Notes under the pieces: model-generated
The model's input: the letters and a program-made list of their open reading frames with translations, nothing else
Told to the model about the DNA's origin: nothing
Databases searched by the model: none
Part shown: positions 1 to 7,222 of the stretch, one piece after another
Position numbering within the stretch: the first letter of the stretch is position 1
Layout of the letters: each line of letters opens with the position of its first letter
Assembly (NCBI GenBank): GCA_945875935.1
Contig: CAMCNE010000016.1
Coordinates: 1-32,894, forward strand
Length of the DNA stretch: 32,894 nucleotides
Source: Bordetella parapertussis
Lineage (GTDB): Bacteria > Pseudomonadota > Gammaproteobacteria > Burkholderiales > Burkholderiaceae_C
Direction: 5' to 3'
Program-made: the position numbers and the translations under genes

Positions 1-125
1 GGCAGGTGAAGCACGTCTTGGGTGAGCTGTCCGTGCAGGAAACTGGCCGCATCGGCTCCGCGTGCGCGGATCACGCCCCAATGAGAGAGCTCGACTGAAA
101 TGGGTGCGGCAGTGGGCATCGTCAT
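1..125 (-). CDS. ygfZ: YgfZ/GcvT-like folate-binding protein, 5' end only
   Basis: Only the first 41 or so codons lie in the window; the gene runs off the left edge. Reading leftward from ATG at 125 (a second ATG lies two codons in, at 119), the peptide contains GVIRARGADAASFLHGQLTQ. This is the N-terminal block of YgfZ-family proteins, tetrahydrofolate-dependent factors that help maintain Fe-S enzymes such as MiaB. It diverges from mltG, 40 nt away, a neighbour pair I recall from betaproteobacteria. The family call rests on this short block and the context. Start choice between 125 and 119 is open. Confidence 0.72.
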   Translation of the reverse strand, partial: MTMPTAAPISVELSHWGVIRARGADAASFLHGQLTQDVLHL

Positions 126-165
126 GCGCGGATTATGATTTGGCGACCCCATCCAGGAAGACCCG

Positions 166-1158
166 ATGAAGGTTTGGAAGTCCGCGTTGATCGCGAGCCT
201 GGCGGGGCTTGCGCTGGCAGCAGGGTCGGTTTACGTCTGGCTGAATCAGCCATTGAGCCTGGCTGCCGAATCGGTCGAGTTGTCGATCGAGTCTGGCACC
301 CCGCCAAGGCGCATCGCCGAAGGCTGGGTCCAGGCCGGGGTGCGCACCTCTTCCTTCTTGCTCTACGAGTGGTTCAGGTGGTCGGGCCAGGCCAAGCGCA
401 TTCGCGCCGGCAGCTACCAGATCGAAGGTGCTGTCACGCCGGTGCAGCTGCTTGAAATGATGGTCAGCGGCAATGAAAGCACGGCCTTCGTGCGTTTCAA
501 CGAGGGCTGGACGATGCGTCAGGTGCGCGCCGAGCTGGCCCGTGCCGAAGCGCTCAAGCCCATCGCAGCCACGATGAGTGACAAGGAGTTGATGTCGGCC
601 TTGGGCGATGGGGGCACGCCAGCCGAAGGCCGGTTTTTTCCGGACACCTACTCCTACAGCAAGGGCAGCACCGATCTCGCCGTGCTGCGCCGTGCGCACC
701 GTGCGATGACCAGGCAGTTGCAGTCCGCGTGGGCTGAACGTGCGAGCGGCACGCCGCTCAAGAGCGACACCGAACTGCTCACGCTGGCGTCGATCGTGGA
801 AAAGGAAACCGGCAGCGCCGCCGATCGCGGCAAGGTGGCTGCGGTGTTCATCAACCGGCTGCGCATCAACATGCCGCTGCAAACAGATCCGACCGTCATC
901 TACGGCCTGGGCGAGTCGTTCGACGGCAATCTGCGCCGTCGAGACCTTCTGGCCGACACCCCCTTCAACACCTACACGCGCAACGGTCTGCCCCCGACAC
1001 CGATCGCGATGCCAGGCAAGGCCTCGTTGCTGGCGGCGGCCCGCCCAGCTCCGGACAAGTCGCTTTATTTCGTGGCCCGCGGTGATGGCTCGAGCGAATT
1101 CAGCAACGATCTCGCCGCCCATAATCGCGCGGTCAACAAGTACCAGCGCGGCCGCTAG
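166..1158 (+). CDS. mltG: Endolytic peptidoglycan transglycosylase MltG (YceG)
   Basis: The 330-residue product is an inner-membrane endolytic murein transglycosylase that cleaves nascent glycan strands and helps set their length. An N-terminal signal anchor spans about residues 7-26. The YceG domain follows, with the EGRFFPDTY block and IVEKETG at about residues 210-216, which carries the family's catalytic glutamate. The C-terminal part has the usual LQTDPTVIYGLG and NTYTRNGLPPTPI motifs. Length matches the family (about 330-340). ATG at 166 is preceded by AGGAAG. It heads a rightward run with tmk, holB, pilZ and tatD, the same order seen around yceG in many proteobacteria. Confidence 0.95.
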   Translation: MKVWKSALIASLAGLALAAGSVYVWLNQPLSLAAESVELSIESGTPPRRIAEGWVQAGVRTSSFLLYEWFRWSGQAKRIRAGSYQIEGAVTPVQLLEMMVSGNESTAFVRFNEGWTMRQVRAELARAEALKPIAATMSDKELMSALGDGGTPAEGRFFPDTYSYSKGSTDLAVLRRAHRAMTRQLQSAWAERASGTPLKSDTELLTLASIVEKETGSAADRGKVAAVFINRLRINMPLQTDPTVIYGLGESFDGNLRRRDLLADTPFNTYTRNGLPPTPIAMPGKASLLAAARPAPDKSLYFVARGDGSSEFSNDLAAHNRAVNKYQRGR

Positions 1159-1200
1159 CGCAGCGCGGCCTGGCTCGAATCTCACCTTGTCAGGACCGGC

Positions 1201-1812
1201 ATGCGCGGGCTGTTCATCACTTTCGAAGGCATCGACGGCGCGGGCAAGAGCAGCCACATCGACGCGGTGGCGCAACGTCTGCGATCGGCAGGGCGCACCG
1301 TTCATGTCAGCCGCGAGCCCGGTGGCACCGTCTTGGCCGAACGGCTGCGCCAGGAAATTCTGAACACACCGATGGACGCGCTGACCGAGGTGCTGCTGAT
1401 GTTCGCAGCGCGCCGCGACCACATTGCGAACTGCATAGCGCCAGCGCTGTCACGCGGCGACACCGTGCTGTGTGACCGCTTCACCGACTCGACCTTTGCC
1501 TATCAGGGCGCCGGTCGGGGATTTGACGCCGAGGTGTTGCGCACGCTGGAGACGTGGGTTCAAGCGCCATTGCAGCCTGACCTGACGCTGTGGTTTGACC
1601 TCAGCGCACAGCAGGCGGCCGAGCGTCTTGTGGCAGCGCGCGTGCCCGACCGCTTCGAACAGCTTGACGCCACGTTTTTCAACCGTGTGCGCGATGGCTA
1701 CCGGGCAAGGGCCGAGGCCCATCCGCAGCGCTTTGCTCGCATTGATGCCTCGCTCGATCGCGAGTCGGTCGCCGCGCAGGTGGCTGATGTGCTGGGAGCG
1801 CGCGGATGGTGA
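1201..1812 (+). CDS. tmk: Thymidylate kinase
   Basis: The 203-residue product phosphorylates dTMP to dTDP with ATP, an essential cytoplasmic step of dTTP synthesis. The P-loop GIDGAGKS is at residues 10-17. The substrate-side REPGG motif is near residue 40 and the DRFTDST-YQG motif near residues 95-105. Length is typical of bacterial Tmk. The ATG at 1201 has AGGA about 10 nt upstream. It lies 42 nt after mltG, and its end overlaps the start of holB by 7 nt, so the two are probably translationally coupled. Confidence 0.97.
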   Translation: MRGLFITFEGIDGAGKSSHIDAVAQRLRSAGRTVHVSREPGGTVLAERLRQEILNTPMDALTEVLLMFAARRDHIANCIAPALSRGDTVLCDRFTDSTFAYQGAGRGFDAEVLRTLETWVQAPLQPDLTLWFDLSAQQAAERLVAARVPDRFEQLDATFFNRVRDGYRARAEAHPQRFARIDASLDRESVAAQVADVLGARGW

Positions 1813-2867
1813 CTGACGGCTCGCCTTCGGCGGCATTGCCCTTGTTGCCCTGGCTGGAAAAGCCGCTGCGCGAAGCACTGGCCTCGCAACAGGCACACGC
1901 GATCTGGTTGCACGGGCCGAGCGGCGTCGGGCAGTTTGATCTGGCGCTGTCGCTGGCCCAGGCCTGGCTGTGCGACGCACGAGCGGTGGGCCGCGAGCCC
2001 GTGCCCGCCTGCGGCGCGTGCGCGAGTTGCCGTCTGGTGCTGGCGCGCTCGCATCCCGATCTGATGGTGCTGGTGCCCGAAGTCCTGCGCGAATCGCTGG
2101 GCTGGAACGCCGGTGACGAAGAGGAGGCCGGTGGCGCATCTGAGGGCAGCTCCAAGCGCAAGCCCAGCAAGGACATCCGGGTCGAGGAGGTGCGGCGCGT
2201 GGTCCACTTTGCGCAAAGCACCTGTGCCAGAGGGCGTGGAAAGGTCGTGGTCATCTTTCCGGCCGAGCGCATGAACACCGTGTCGGCCAATGCCTTGCTG
2301 AAGACGCTCGAGGAGCCCGCGGGTGATCTGCGTGTGGTGCTTGCCGGCTCGACGACGGACGCCTTGCTGCCGACCCTGCGCAGCCGCTGTCAGTCCTTGC
2401 GGCTGGCCTTGCCAGACGAGCCGTTGACGGTGGCCTGGCTGGCATCGCAAGGCGTCAAGCAACCCGAAGTGCTGCTGGCTGCCGCTGGCGGCCAACCTGA
2501 AGAGGCGCTGAGATGGTCTCGTGAAGGCATCGACGCATCGCTGTGGCTGGACTTGCCCCGGCAACTGATGCGTGGCGAGGTGGGGGGCCTGGCCTCATGG
2601 CCGATTGCTCGGGTGGTGGACATGATGTTCAAGGTGTGCCACGACGCCATGCGCGTGGCTTGCGGTTCCTCCCCGGTTTACTTTGCGCTGGCGCCGACGA
2701 AGTTCGATGCGTCACCCATGGCCTTGGCTCGCTGGCATGAGGAACTCGCTCGTCTGGCTCGCCACGCTGAGCACCCTTGGCAGGCCGCACTGACCATCGA
2801 GTGGCTGGTGGGGCAAGCCCGCGTGGCGCTGACGCAAGCCGCGCCGGCTCGAGCCCCGCTAAACTGA
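1806..2867 (+). CDS. holB: DNA polymerase III subunit delta'
   Basis: The 353-residue delta' subunit is part of the clamp-loader complex that loads the beta sliding clamp. The P-loop position reads GPSGVGQF (residues 37-44), with Gln where an ATPase has Lys, consistent with delta' being a non-hydrolysing AAA+ member. A zinc module with CGACASC at residues 69-75 plus Cys56 follows. ANALLKTLEEP and LRSRCQ are diagnostic of clamp-loader subunits. An acidic, serine-rich insertion lies near residues 105-125. ATG at 1806 overlaps tmk. The order tmk-holB-pilZ-tatD also occurs in Pseudomonas. Confidence 0.94.
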   Translation: MVTDGSPSAALPLLPWLEKPLREALASQQAHAIWLHGPSGVGQFDLALSLAQAWLCDARAVGREPVPACGACASCRLVLARSHPDLMVLVPEVLRESLGWNAGDEEEAGGASEGSSKRKPSKDIRVEEVRRVVHFAQSTCARGRGKVVVIFPAERMNTVSANALLKTLEEPAGDLRVVLAGSTTDALLPTLRSRCQSLRLALPDEPLTVAWLASQGVKQPEVLLAAAGGQPEEALRWSREGIDASLWLDLPRQLMRGEVGGLASWPIARVVDMMFKVCHDAMRVACGSSPVYFALAPTKFDASPMALARWHEELARLARHAEHPWQAALTIEWLVGQARVALTQAAPARAPLN

Positions 2868-2871
2868 TTCC

Positions 2872-3273
2872 ATGAGCGATCGCGACTCCACCTCACCGGC
2901 CCCGCTGACTTTGCTGTCGGTGCCACAGGCGATCAGCCGCCCGGCGGTGATTCAGCTCGTGTTCAGGGAGAAGGGCGCGCTCTATGCGGCCTACATTCCA
3001 TCGTTGCGCGAAGGCGGCGTGTTTGTTCCGACCTCTCGCGATTACCGGCTCGGTGAAGACATCTACCTCTTGTTGACGCTGCCCGATGACCCTCAGCGCT
3101 ATCCCGTGGCAGGCAAGGTGGCCTGGCTGACGCCAGCCAATGCCTCGGGCGGGCGCACGCAGGGCGTGGGTGTGTGCTTTCCCGCCGACGAAAAGTCGCG
3201 TGTGCTTCGAATGCGCATCGAGCAGGCGCTGGGCACGGCAATTTCATCGTCCAAGCCCACGCAGACCATCTGA
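2872..3273 (+). CDS. pilZ: PilZ-domain protein, type IV pilus assembly PilZ type
   Basis: This 133-residue single-domain protein begins 4 nt after holB. It matches the orphan PilZ of the tmk-holB-pilZ-tatD neighbourhood, which in Pseudomonas and Xanthomonas is needed for type IV pilus function. The domain core is visible: LREGGVFVPT near residue 47, the strand block YPVAGKVAWLTP near residue 80, and GVGVCF near residue 100. The RxxxR plus D/NxSxxG signature that binds cyclic di-GMP is not visible, in line with orphan PilZ proteins that act through protein partners. Function in this organism is inferred from family and context only. Confidence 0.88.
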   Translation: MSDRDSTSPAPLTLLSVPQAISRPAVIQLVFREKGALYAAYIPSLREGGVFVPTSRDYRLGEDIYLLLTLPDDPQRYPVAGKVAWLTPANASGGRTQGVGVCFPADEKSRVLRMRIEQALGTAISSSKPTQTI

Positions 3274-3276
3274 TTC

Positions 3277-4071
3277 GTGTTCGTCGATTCGCATTGCCAT
3301 TTGAGTTTTCCTGGGCTGGCCGAGCAGTTGCCCGTCATTCGCGAGGACATGCGAGCGGCCAATGTGGGTGCGGCCTTGTGCATTTGCACCACGCTTGAAG
3401 AATTTGAAGACGTGCACGCGCTGGCCTGCTCGGACGACCACTTCTGGGCCAGCGCCGGCGTTCACCCCGACAACGAAGGCGTGCGCGAACCATCGCTCGA
3501 CGACCTTCTTCAGTTGGCCGCCCGCCCCAAGGTGGTCGCGATCGGCGAAACCGGCCTGGACTACTACCGCCTGAACGGGCGCAGCGTGGCCGAGATGGAA
3601 TGGCAGCGAGAGCGTTTTCGCGTCCACATTCAGGCAGCCCAGCACACGGGTTTGCCGCTGGTGATTCACACCCGCAGCGCGTCCCAAGACACGCTCGACG
3701 TCCTGAGCGCCGAAGGCAAGGGCGAGGTGAGGGGCGTGTTTCATTGCTTCACCGAAACGCTGGCGGTGGCGCGTGCGGCGCTGGATCTGGGGTTTTACAT
3801 CTCGTTTTCCGGCATCCTGACTTTCAAGAACGCTCAGGATCTTCGCGAGGTGGCCAGCTTCGTGCCGCTGGATCGCTGCCTGATTGAAACCGACAGCCCC
3901 TACCTGGCGCCGGCACCGTTTCGCGGCAAGACCAACACGCCGGCGCTGTTGCCGTGGGTGGCCAAGCAGGTGGCCGAGCTCAAAGGGCTGCCGGTGGAAG
4001 ACATCGCGCGCATCACCACACACAACTTCGAGACGCTGTTTGCCGTGTCGACCACTGAAGACGCCGCGTGA
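3277..4071 (+). CDS. tatD: TatD-family metal-dependent deoxyribonuclease
   Basis: The 264-residue protein is a TIM-barrel metal hydrolase of the TatD (YcfH/YjjV) group, which includes 3'-5' exonucleases acting on DNA ends. The metal-binding landmarks are DSHCHL with His6 and His8, AIGETGLDYY near residue 92, HTRSASQDTL near residue 130, FHCFTET near residue 155, and IETDSPYLAP near residue 206. Translation begins at GTG 3277, three bases after the pilZ stop, because conserved homology starts at once with the metal-binding motif. It overlaps the ankyrin gene downstream by GTGA. The exact substrate is not evident. Confidence 0.92.
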   Translation: MFVDSHCHLSFPGLAEQLPVIREDMRAANVGAALCICTTLEEFEDVHALACSDDHFWASAGVHPDNEGVREPSLDDLLQLAARPKVVAIGETGLDYYRLNGRSVAEMEWQRERFRVHIQAAQHTGLPLVIHTRSASQDTLDVLSAEGKGEVRGVFHCFTETLAVARAALDLGFYISFSGILTFKNAQDLREVASFVPLDRCLIETDSPYLAPAPFRGKTNTPALLPWVAKQVAELKGLPVEDIARITTHNFETLFAVSTTEDAA

Positions 4072-4712
4072 AATACCTCATAAAACACTTTAGGTGTGTT
4101 CTCTACCTCATTGTTTTTGCTGGATTTGTTTCAGCTCACGCAGGTTCTTACGATGAGTTTTTCGCAGCCATCAAGCGCGACCATCCAGCCATGATGAAGG
4201 GCTTGCTGGCCCAGGGTGTTGACCCCAACACCGTCGATGAACTGGGCAGCCCGGGGCTGGTCTTCGCGCTGCGAATCGAGTCCTATGAGGTCGCCGCCGT
4301 GCTGATCGACAGCCCAAAGTTGCTCGTCAACGCTGCCAACCCGCAGGGTGAAACCGCGCTCATGATGGCTTGCCTTCGAGGCCAGCAGGCGCTGGCCCAT
4401 CGGTTGGTGCAACGCGGTGCGGAGATCAATCGCGACGGCTGGTCGCCGCTGCACTACGCGGCTGCGGGCGAAGACGAACGCATGGTGGCGTGGTTGCTGC
4501 AACGCGGTGCGGCCGTCAATGCCACGGCACCCAACGGGAACACGTCGCTCATGATGGCGGCGCAGACAGGCGCTTCTGCCAGCGTGGAAATGCTCTTGGC
4601 CAAAGGCGCCGACGTCAACCGACTCAATCTCATGAACCTGTCGGCCGCGGACATCGCCGAGCAGGCCGGTCGCGACAATCTGGCGCAGCGCTTGCGCAGA
4701 CTCATGCGCTGA
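4068..4712 (+). CDS. Secreted ankyrin-repeat protein
   Basis: This 214-residue protein has an N-terminal signal peptide (Lys/Arg start, hydrophobic core, probable cleavage after AHA near residue 25), so it should be periplasmic. The mature part consists of ankyrin repeats; clear ones begin at GETALMMAC, DGWSPLHYAA and NGNTSLMMAA, each ending in the GA-[ED]-[IV]-N loop. Ankyrin repeats bind proteins, and no catalytic motif is visible. The start is GTG at 4068, overlapping the tatD stop as GTGA, so it is probably coupled to tatD. The partner is unknown; periplasmic ankyrin proteins such as AnkB protect catalase, but nothing here points to that. Confidence 0.86.
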   Translation: MKYLIKHFRCVLYLIVFAGFVSAHAGSYDEFFAAIKRDHPAMMKGLLAQGVDPNTVDELGSPGLVFALRIESYEVAAVLIDSPKLLVNAANPQGETALMMACLRGQQALAHRLVQRGAEINRDGWSPLHYAAAGEDERMVAWLLQRGAAVNATAPNGNTSLMMAAQTGASASVEMLLAKGADVNRLNLMNLSAADIAEQAGRDNLAQRLRRLMR

Positions 4713-4730
4713 TCCAGGCCGGAGGTTTGC

Positions 4731-4746
4731 CTGACAACCGTGTCAG
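4731..4746 (+). terminator. Small hairpin after the housekeeping operon
   Basis: CTGACA and TGTCAG form a perfect 6-bp stem with a 4-nt loop, 18 nt after the ankyrin stop. No clear T-run follows (the next bases are CGTGTTTCT), so it is at best a weak intrinsic terminator for the mltG-to-ankyrin run. Confidence 0.3.
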
Positions 4747-4836
4747 CGTGTTTCTGACGTTTCAAATGGGCACACGCCGACTGTAGAAACTGGCGCGGCT
4801 TTTTAGAGTGAGGTCACCGACACCAAGGAGATCTTC

Positions 4837-5043
4837 ATGCAAACCAACCTCATCGAATCCGCCGGCAATCCTTTCGTTCTGATGACCGATCCCGATGCGG
4901 TGCTCAGTGCCGTGGCGCGTTCTGAATCGCTGGCTCGCTTGCGCACCCAGGTTTTCCATCCACTCGACAAGCCTTTGCTGGGCTCGGTGTCGGACGATGT
5001 GGCCGACTACGACCGCCGGATCGATCGCGAACTCAACGATTGA
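4837..5043 (+). CDS. Small uncharacterised protein, 68 residues
   Basis: I do not recognise this protein. It is supported as a gene by a consensus Shine-Dalgarno AAGGAG 7 nt before ATG 4837, by a free-standing position with about 120 nt of intergenic DNA in front, and by ordinary amino-acid use. It is soluble and acidic, with no signal peptide, no membrane segment and no cysteine. The N-terminal half (residues 15-45) looks helical. The sequence DKPLLGS near residue 43 precedes a charged C-terminal helix ending in DRRIDRELND. Small stand-alone proteins of this look often serve as regulators or adaptors, but no function can be assigned. Confidence 0.65.
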   Translation: MQTNLIESAGNPFVLMTDPDAVLSAVARSESLARLRTQVFHPLDKPLLGSVSDDVADYDRRIDRELND

Positions 5044-5212
5044 TCGGCGAGCGACCAGACGCAGGCACGTGGCCTGCTTTGGACGTCACTCTTAAGGGTG
5101 ACTATTTGTATTATGTTTACTCAATTTTTGAGTGAGCAAAGAATGGGGCCTCCTGAACCCCGCCCGAGACATGGCCCTCCACCGCCAAGTTCTCGGGCGC
5201 TCCGCCTGTAGC
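5044..5212. other. Intergenic stretch rich in inverted repeats
   Basis: No gene is seen here. Three dyads are: (1) 5085-5102, GTCACTCTTAAGGGTGAC, palindromic but for one base pair; (2) 5119-5133, ACTCAA-TTT-TTGAGT, a perfect 6-bp stem in an AT-rich tract; (3) 5161-5199, with arms CGCCCGAGA and TCTCGGGCG, a perfect 9-bp stem around a 21-nt loop, just past the patatin stop. The third could end the leftward patatin operon, although no U-run follows. A TATTAT resembling a -10 box lies at 5109-5114 on the + strand, without a convincing -35. A small RNA is possible but unsupported. Confidence 0.45.
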
Positions 5213-6394
5213 TCAAAAAGCCAGCGCCCGGCGTTGGGTCAGGAACTCGCTGGCCTGCTTCTCGCCGTCTTTCATCAACAGCTCGATGTGCTCGACGCTG
5301 CGGTCGATCTTGCTCTCGTAGTCCAGCGAACGCGAAAGTTTGGTGCTCATCTCGATGAACGGGATGTGATAGTCGCGCGCCTCGTCGTCCTCGAACGATT
5401 TGGGTATGCAAATCGGGCCGTCGATCCTCATGCCCTTTGAGAACTCGCTGGTGAATGCACCCTGCAGGTACAGCTCGTTCATCACCCGGATCGCATCGAG
5501 CTGTTGAAACAGCGACACGTTGCCGACCAGTTCATTGCGGCGGTCGACGATCTGGTCAGCGGCTTCAGGAACATGTTCAAGCCCCGTGGCGTTGATCTTG
5601 ATGACCCAGATTTCCTGCGGCACGTGCTGCATGCCAACGAAACGCGGCTGAAGCAGCTCGCTGATCGGCGGGTTGTCCGAAAACAATCCATCCCAATAGG
5701 CGCCACCATCAAATTCCACCGCCGGGAAGATGCTGGGCACTGCGCAGGAAGCCAGAATGTGCTCGACCCTGATGGGCTCGAGCGCGCTGCAGAACTTGGC
5801 CAGCTTGCCGGTCAGCACATTGACCGCACCGATCATCAGCGCCACATCGTCAGGGCGAGCGCCCCACTTCTTGAGCTTGGCGAAATCGATGTGCTTTTTG
5901 AGAAGGCCTTCAAAGTCGGTGAACAGCGGACGCAGCCCGATCGTCGACGCATCCAGCATCATCTTGGCGATCGGGTTGGTGGGGCTGAGCGACAAGCTGG
6001 GAATCCGACCCGCATTGGCCAGGCGCATCGACTGAAGCACCATGCGGTTGAAGAGCTTTTCACCCTCTGAGGACGCCGAGTTCTCGCGCCAGAAGTCGTA
6101 CATGCGCTCCCACGGCTTTTCGTCGCCATGCATCAGCGCGTACCAGGTCAAGGTCGCGCAGATCGAGCCGCCCGAAGTGCCGGAGATGCTGACCAGCTCG
6201 TACTCGTCAAGGATGCCACCCTCGAAGAGCCCGCGCAGCGCACCGGCGGTGAAAGCCGTCTGACTGCCTCCGCCTTGACAGGCAATGGCGATGCGTCGCT
6301 TGGCCTTGGCCGGCTTGCTCACCGCTGGCACCGAGGTGGTTTTTCTGGCGACGCGCTTGGCCGCACCGACCGGCTTGGAAGGCGCCGTGCTCAT
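5213..6394 (-). CDS. Patatin-like phospholipase
   Basis: The 393-residue protein has a patatin fold with a Ser-Asp dyad. The glycine-rich oxyanion loop is GGGSQTAF (residues 41-48), the nucleophile motif is GTSGG with Ser74, and the aspartate motif is WDGLFSDNPP with Asp235. The family hydrolyses acyl chains from phospholipids or related lipids. Residues 1-34 are Lys/Arg/Ala rich and not a signal peptide, so it is likely cytoplasmic or peripheral. The ATG at 6394 overlaps the stop of the small mscS gene (ATGA), which ties it to that operon. The real substrate is unknown. Confidence 0.9.
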   Translation of the reverse strand: MSTAPSKPVGAAKRVARKTTSVPAVSKPAKAKRRIAIACQGGGSQTAFTAGALRGLFEGGILDEYELVSISGTSGGSICATLTWYALMHGDEKPWERMYDFWRENSASSEGEKLFNRMVLQSMRLANAGRIPSLSLSPTNPIAKMMLDASTIGLRPLFTDFEGLLKKHIDFAKLKKWGARPDDVALMIGAVNVLTGKLAKFCSALEPIRVEHILASCAVPSIFPAVEFDGGAYWDGLFSDNPPISELLQPRFVGMQHVPQEIWVIKINATGLEHVPEAADQIVDRRNELVGNVSLFQQLDAIRVMNELYLQGAFTSEFSKGMRIDGPICIPKSFEDDEARDYHIPFIEMSTKLSRSLDYESKIDRSVEHIELLMKDGEKQASEFLTQRRALAF

Positions 6395-7209
6395 GATGTC
6401 ACCTGCATGACTTTGGTCACCGAGCTCGGGGTCGGAGCGGGCCAGCCGGCTTCACGTCCCACTCGGAGCATGGCCTCGTTGGTATCGAAGTAAACCTGCC
6501 AGTAGTGGTCGTTGTGGCAGTAAGGGCGCACCGCGATGACCGTGCCGAGCAAGTTGATATCGAGCAGGTTGACCTCAGGCGCTGGCGAAGTCACCACGTT
6601 GGGAATCTTCGATACGGCTTCTTTCAGACGCGCGATGGCATCGAGATGGTCCACCCCACCAGCGAGTTGCGCGGTTCTGTCCACCCGACGTGCGGGCATG
6701 GCGGAGAAGTTCTGCACAGAGTCTCCGAACACCTTGCTGTTGCCCACCAGGGTCATGACGTTTTCAGGCGTCAGGATGGTGGTGCCGAACAGTCCGAGTT
6801 CGTGCACCGTACCGACCACACCACCGGCGCTGATGAAGTCACCCACCTTGAAGGGGCGCAGCACCAGCATGAACGCGCCGGCGGCGAAGTTGCCCAGCAT
6901 GCCGCTCCAGGCCGCGCCGATCGCCACACCCGCGCCTGCCAGCATGGCCGCAAACGAGGTGGTCTGTATGCCGAAGTAGCCCAGGATGCCCAGAACCAGC
7001 GCGATGTTGAGCGCCACGGCAATGATGGAGCCCAGGTATTTGGTGAGCGTGGCGTCGACGCTGTTGCGGTTCATGGCCGTTTGCACGAGTGCGATCACGC
7101 GCCCGATCAGCCAGCGCCCGACGATCCAGAACGCGATGGCAGCCAGCACCTTGATGCCCAGTTCGGTGACTGTGGTGCTTAGAAAATTCATGATTGCAGC
7201 GGTATCCAT
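6391..7209 (-). CDS. mscS: Small-conductance mechanosensitive channel, MscS family (short form)
   Basis: The product, 272 residues from ATG 7209, is a three-helix MscS channel that opens under membrane tension and releases osmolytes. Helices lie at about residues 12-35, 55-75 and 80-110. The third is the pore helix, Gly/Ala patterned as AGAGVAIGAAWSGMLGNFAAG and followed by RPFKVGDFI, the family hallmark. The beta and alpha/beta cytoplasmic domains follow. I chose 7209 over an upstream in-frame start at 7284 because GGAGG sits 6 nt before it and length then fits E. coli MscS (286). The gene lies 13 nt after the larger mscS and overlaps the patatin gene by 4 nt. Confidence 0.93.
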   Translation of the reverse strand: MDTAAIMNFLSTTVTELGIKVLAAIAFWIVGRWLIGRVIALVQTAMNRNSVDATLTKYLGSIIAVALNIALVLGILGYFGIQTTSFAAMLAGAGVAIGAAWSGMLGNFAAGAFMLVLRPFKVGDFISAGGVVGTVHELGLFGTTILTPENVMTLVGNSKVFGDSVQNFSAMPARRVDRTAQLAGGVDHLDAIARLKEAVSKIPNVVTSPAPEVNLLDINLLGTVIAVRPYCHNDHYWQVYFDTNEAMLRVGREAGWPAPTPSSVTKVMQVTS

Positions 7210-7222
7210 AGGGTCCTCCGGG

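Noticed and set aside
133..1422. Long minus-strand frame of 429 codons opposite mltG and tmk
   Set aside because: It is antisense to two recognised genes and gives a His/Arg/Gln-rich product without domain features, the usual shadow of GC-rich coding DNA.
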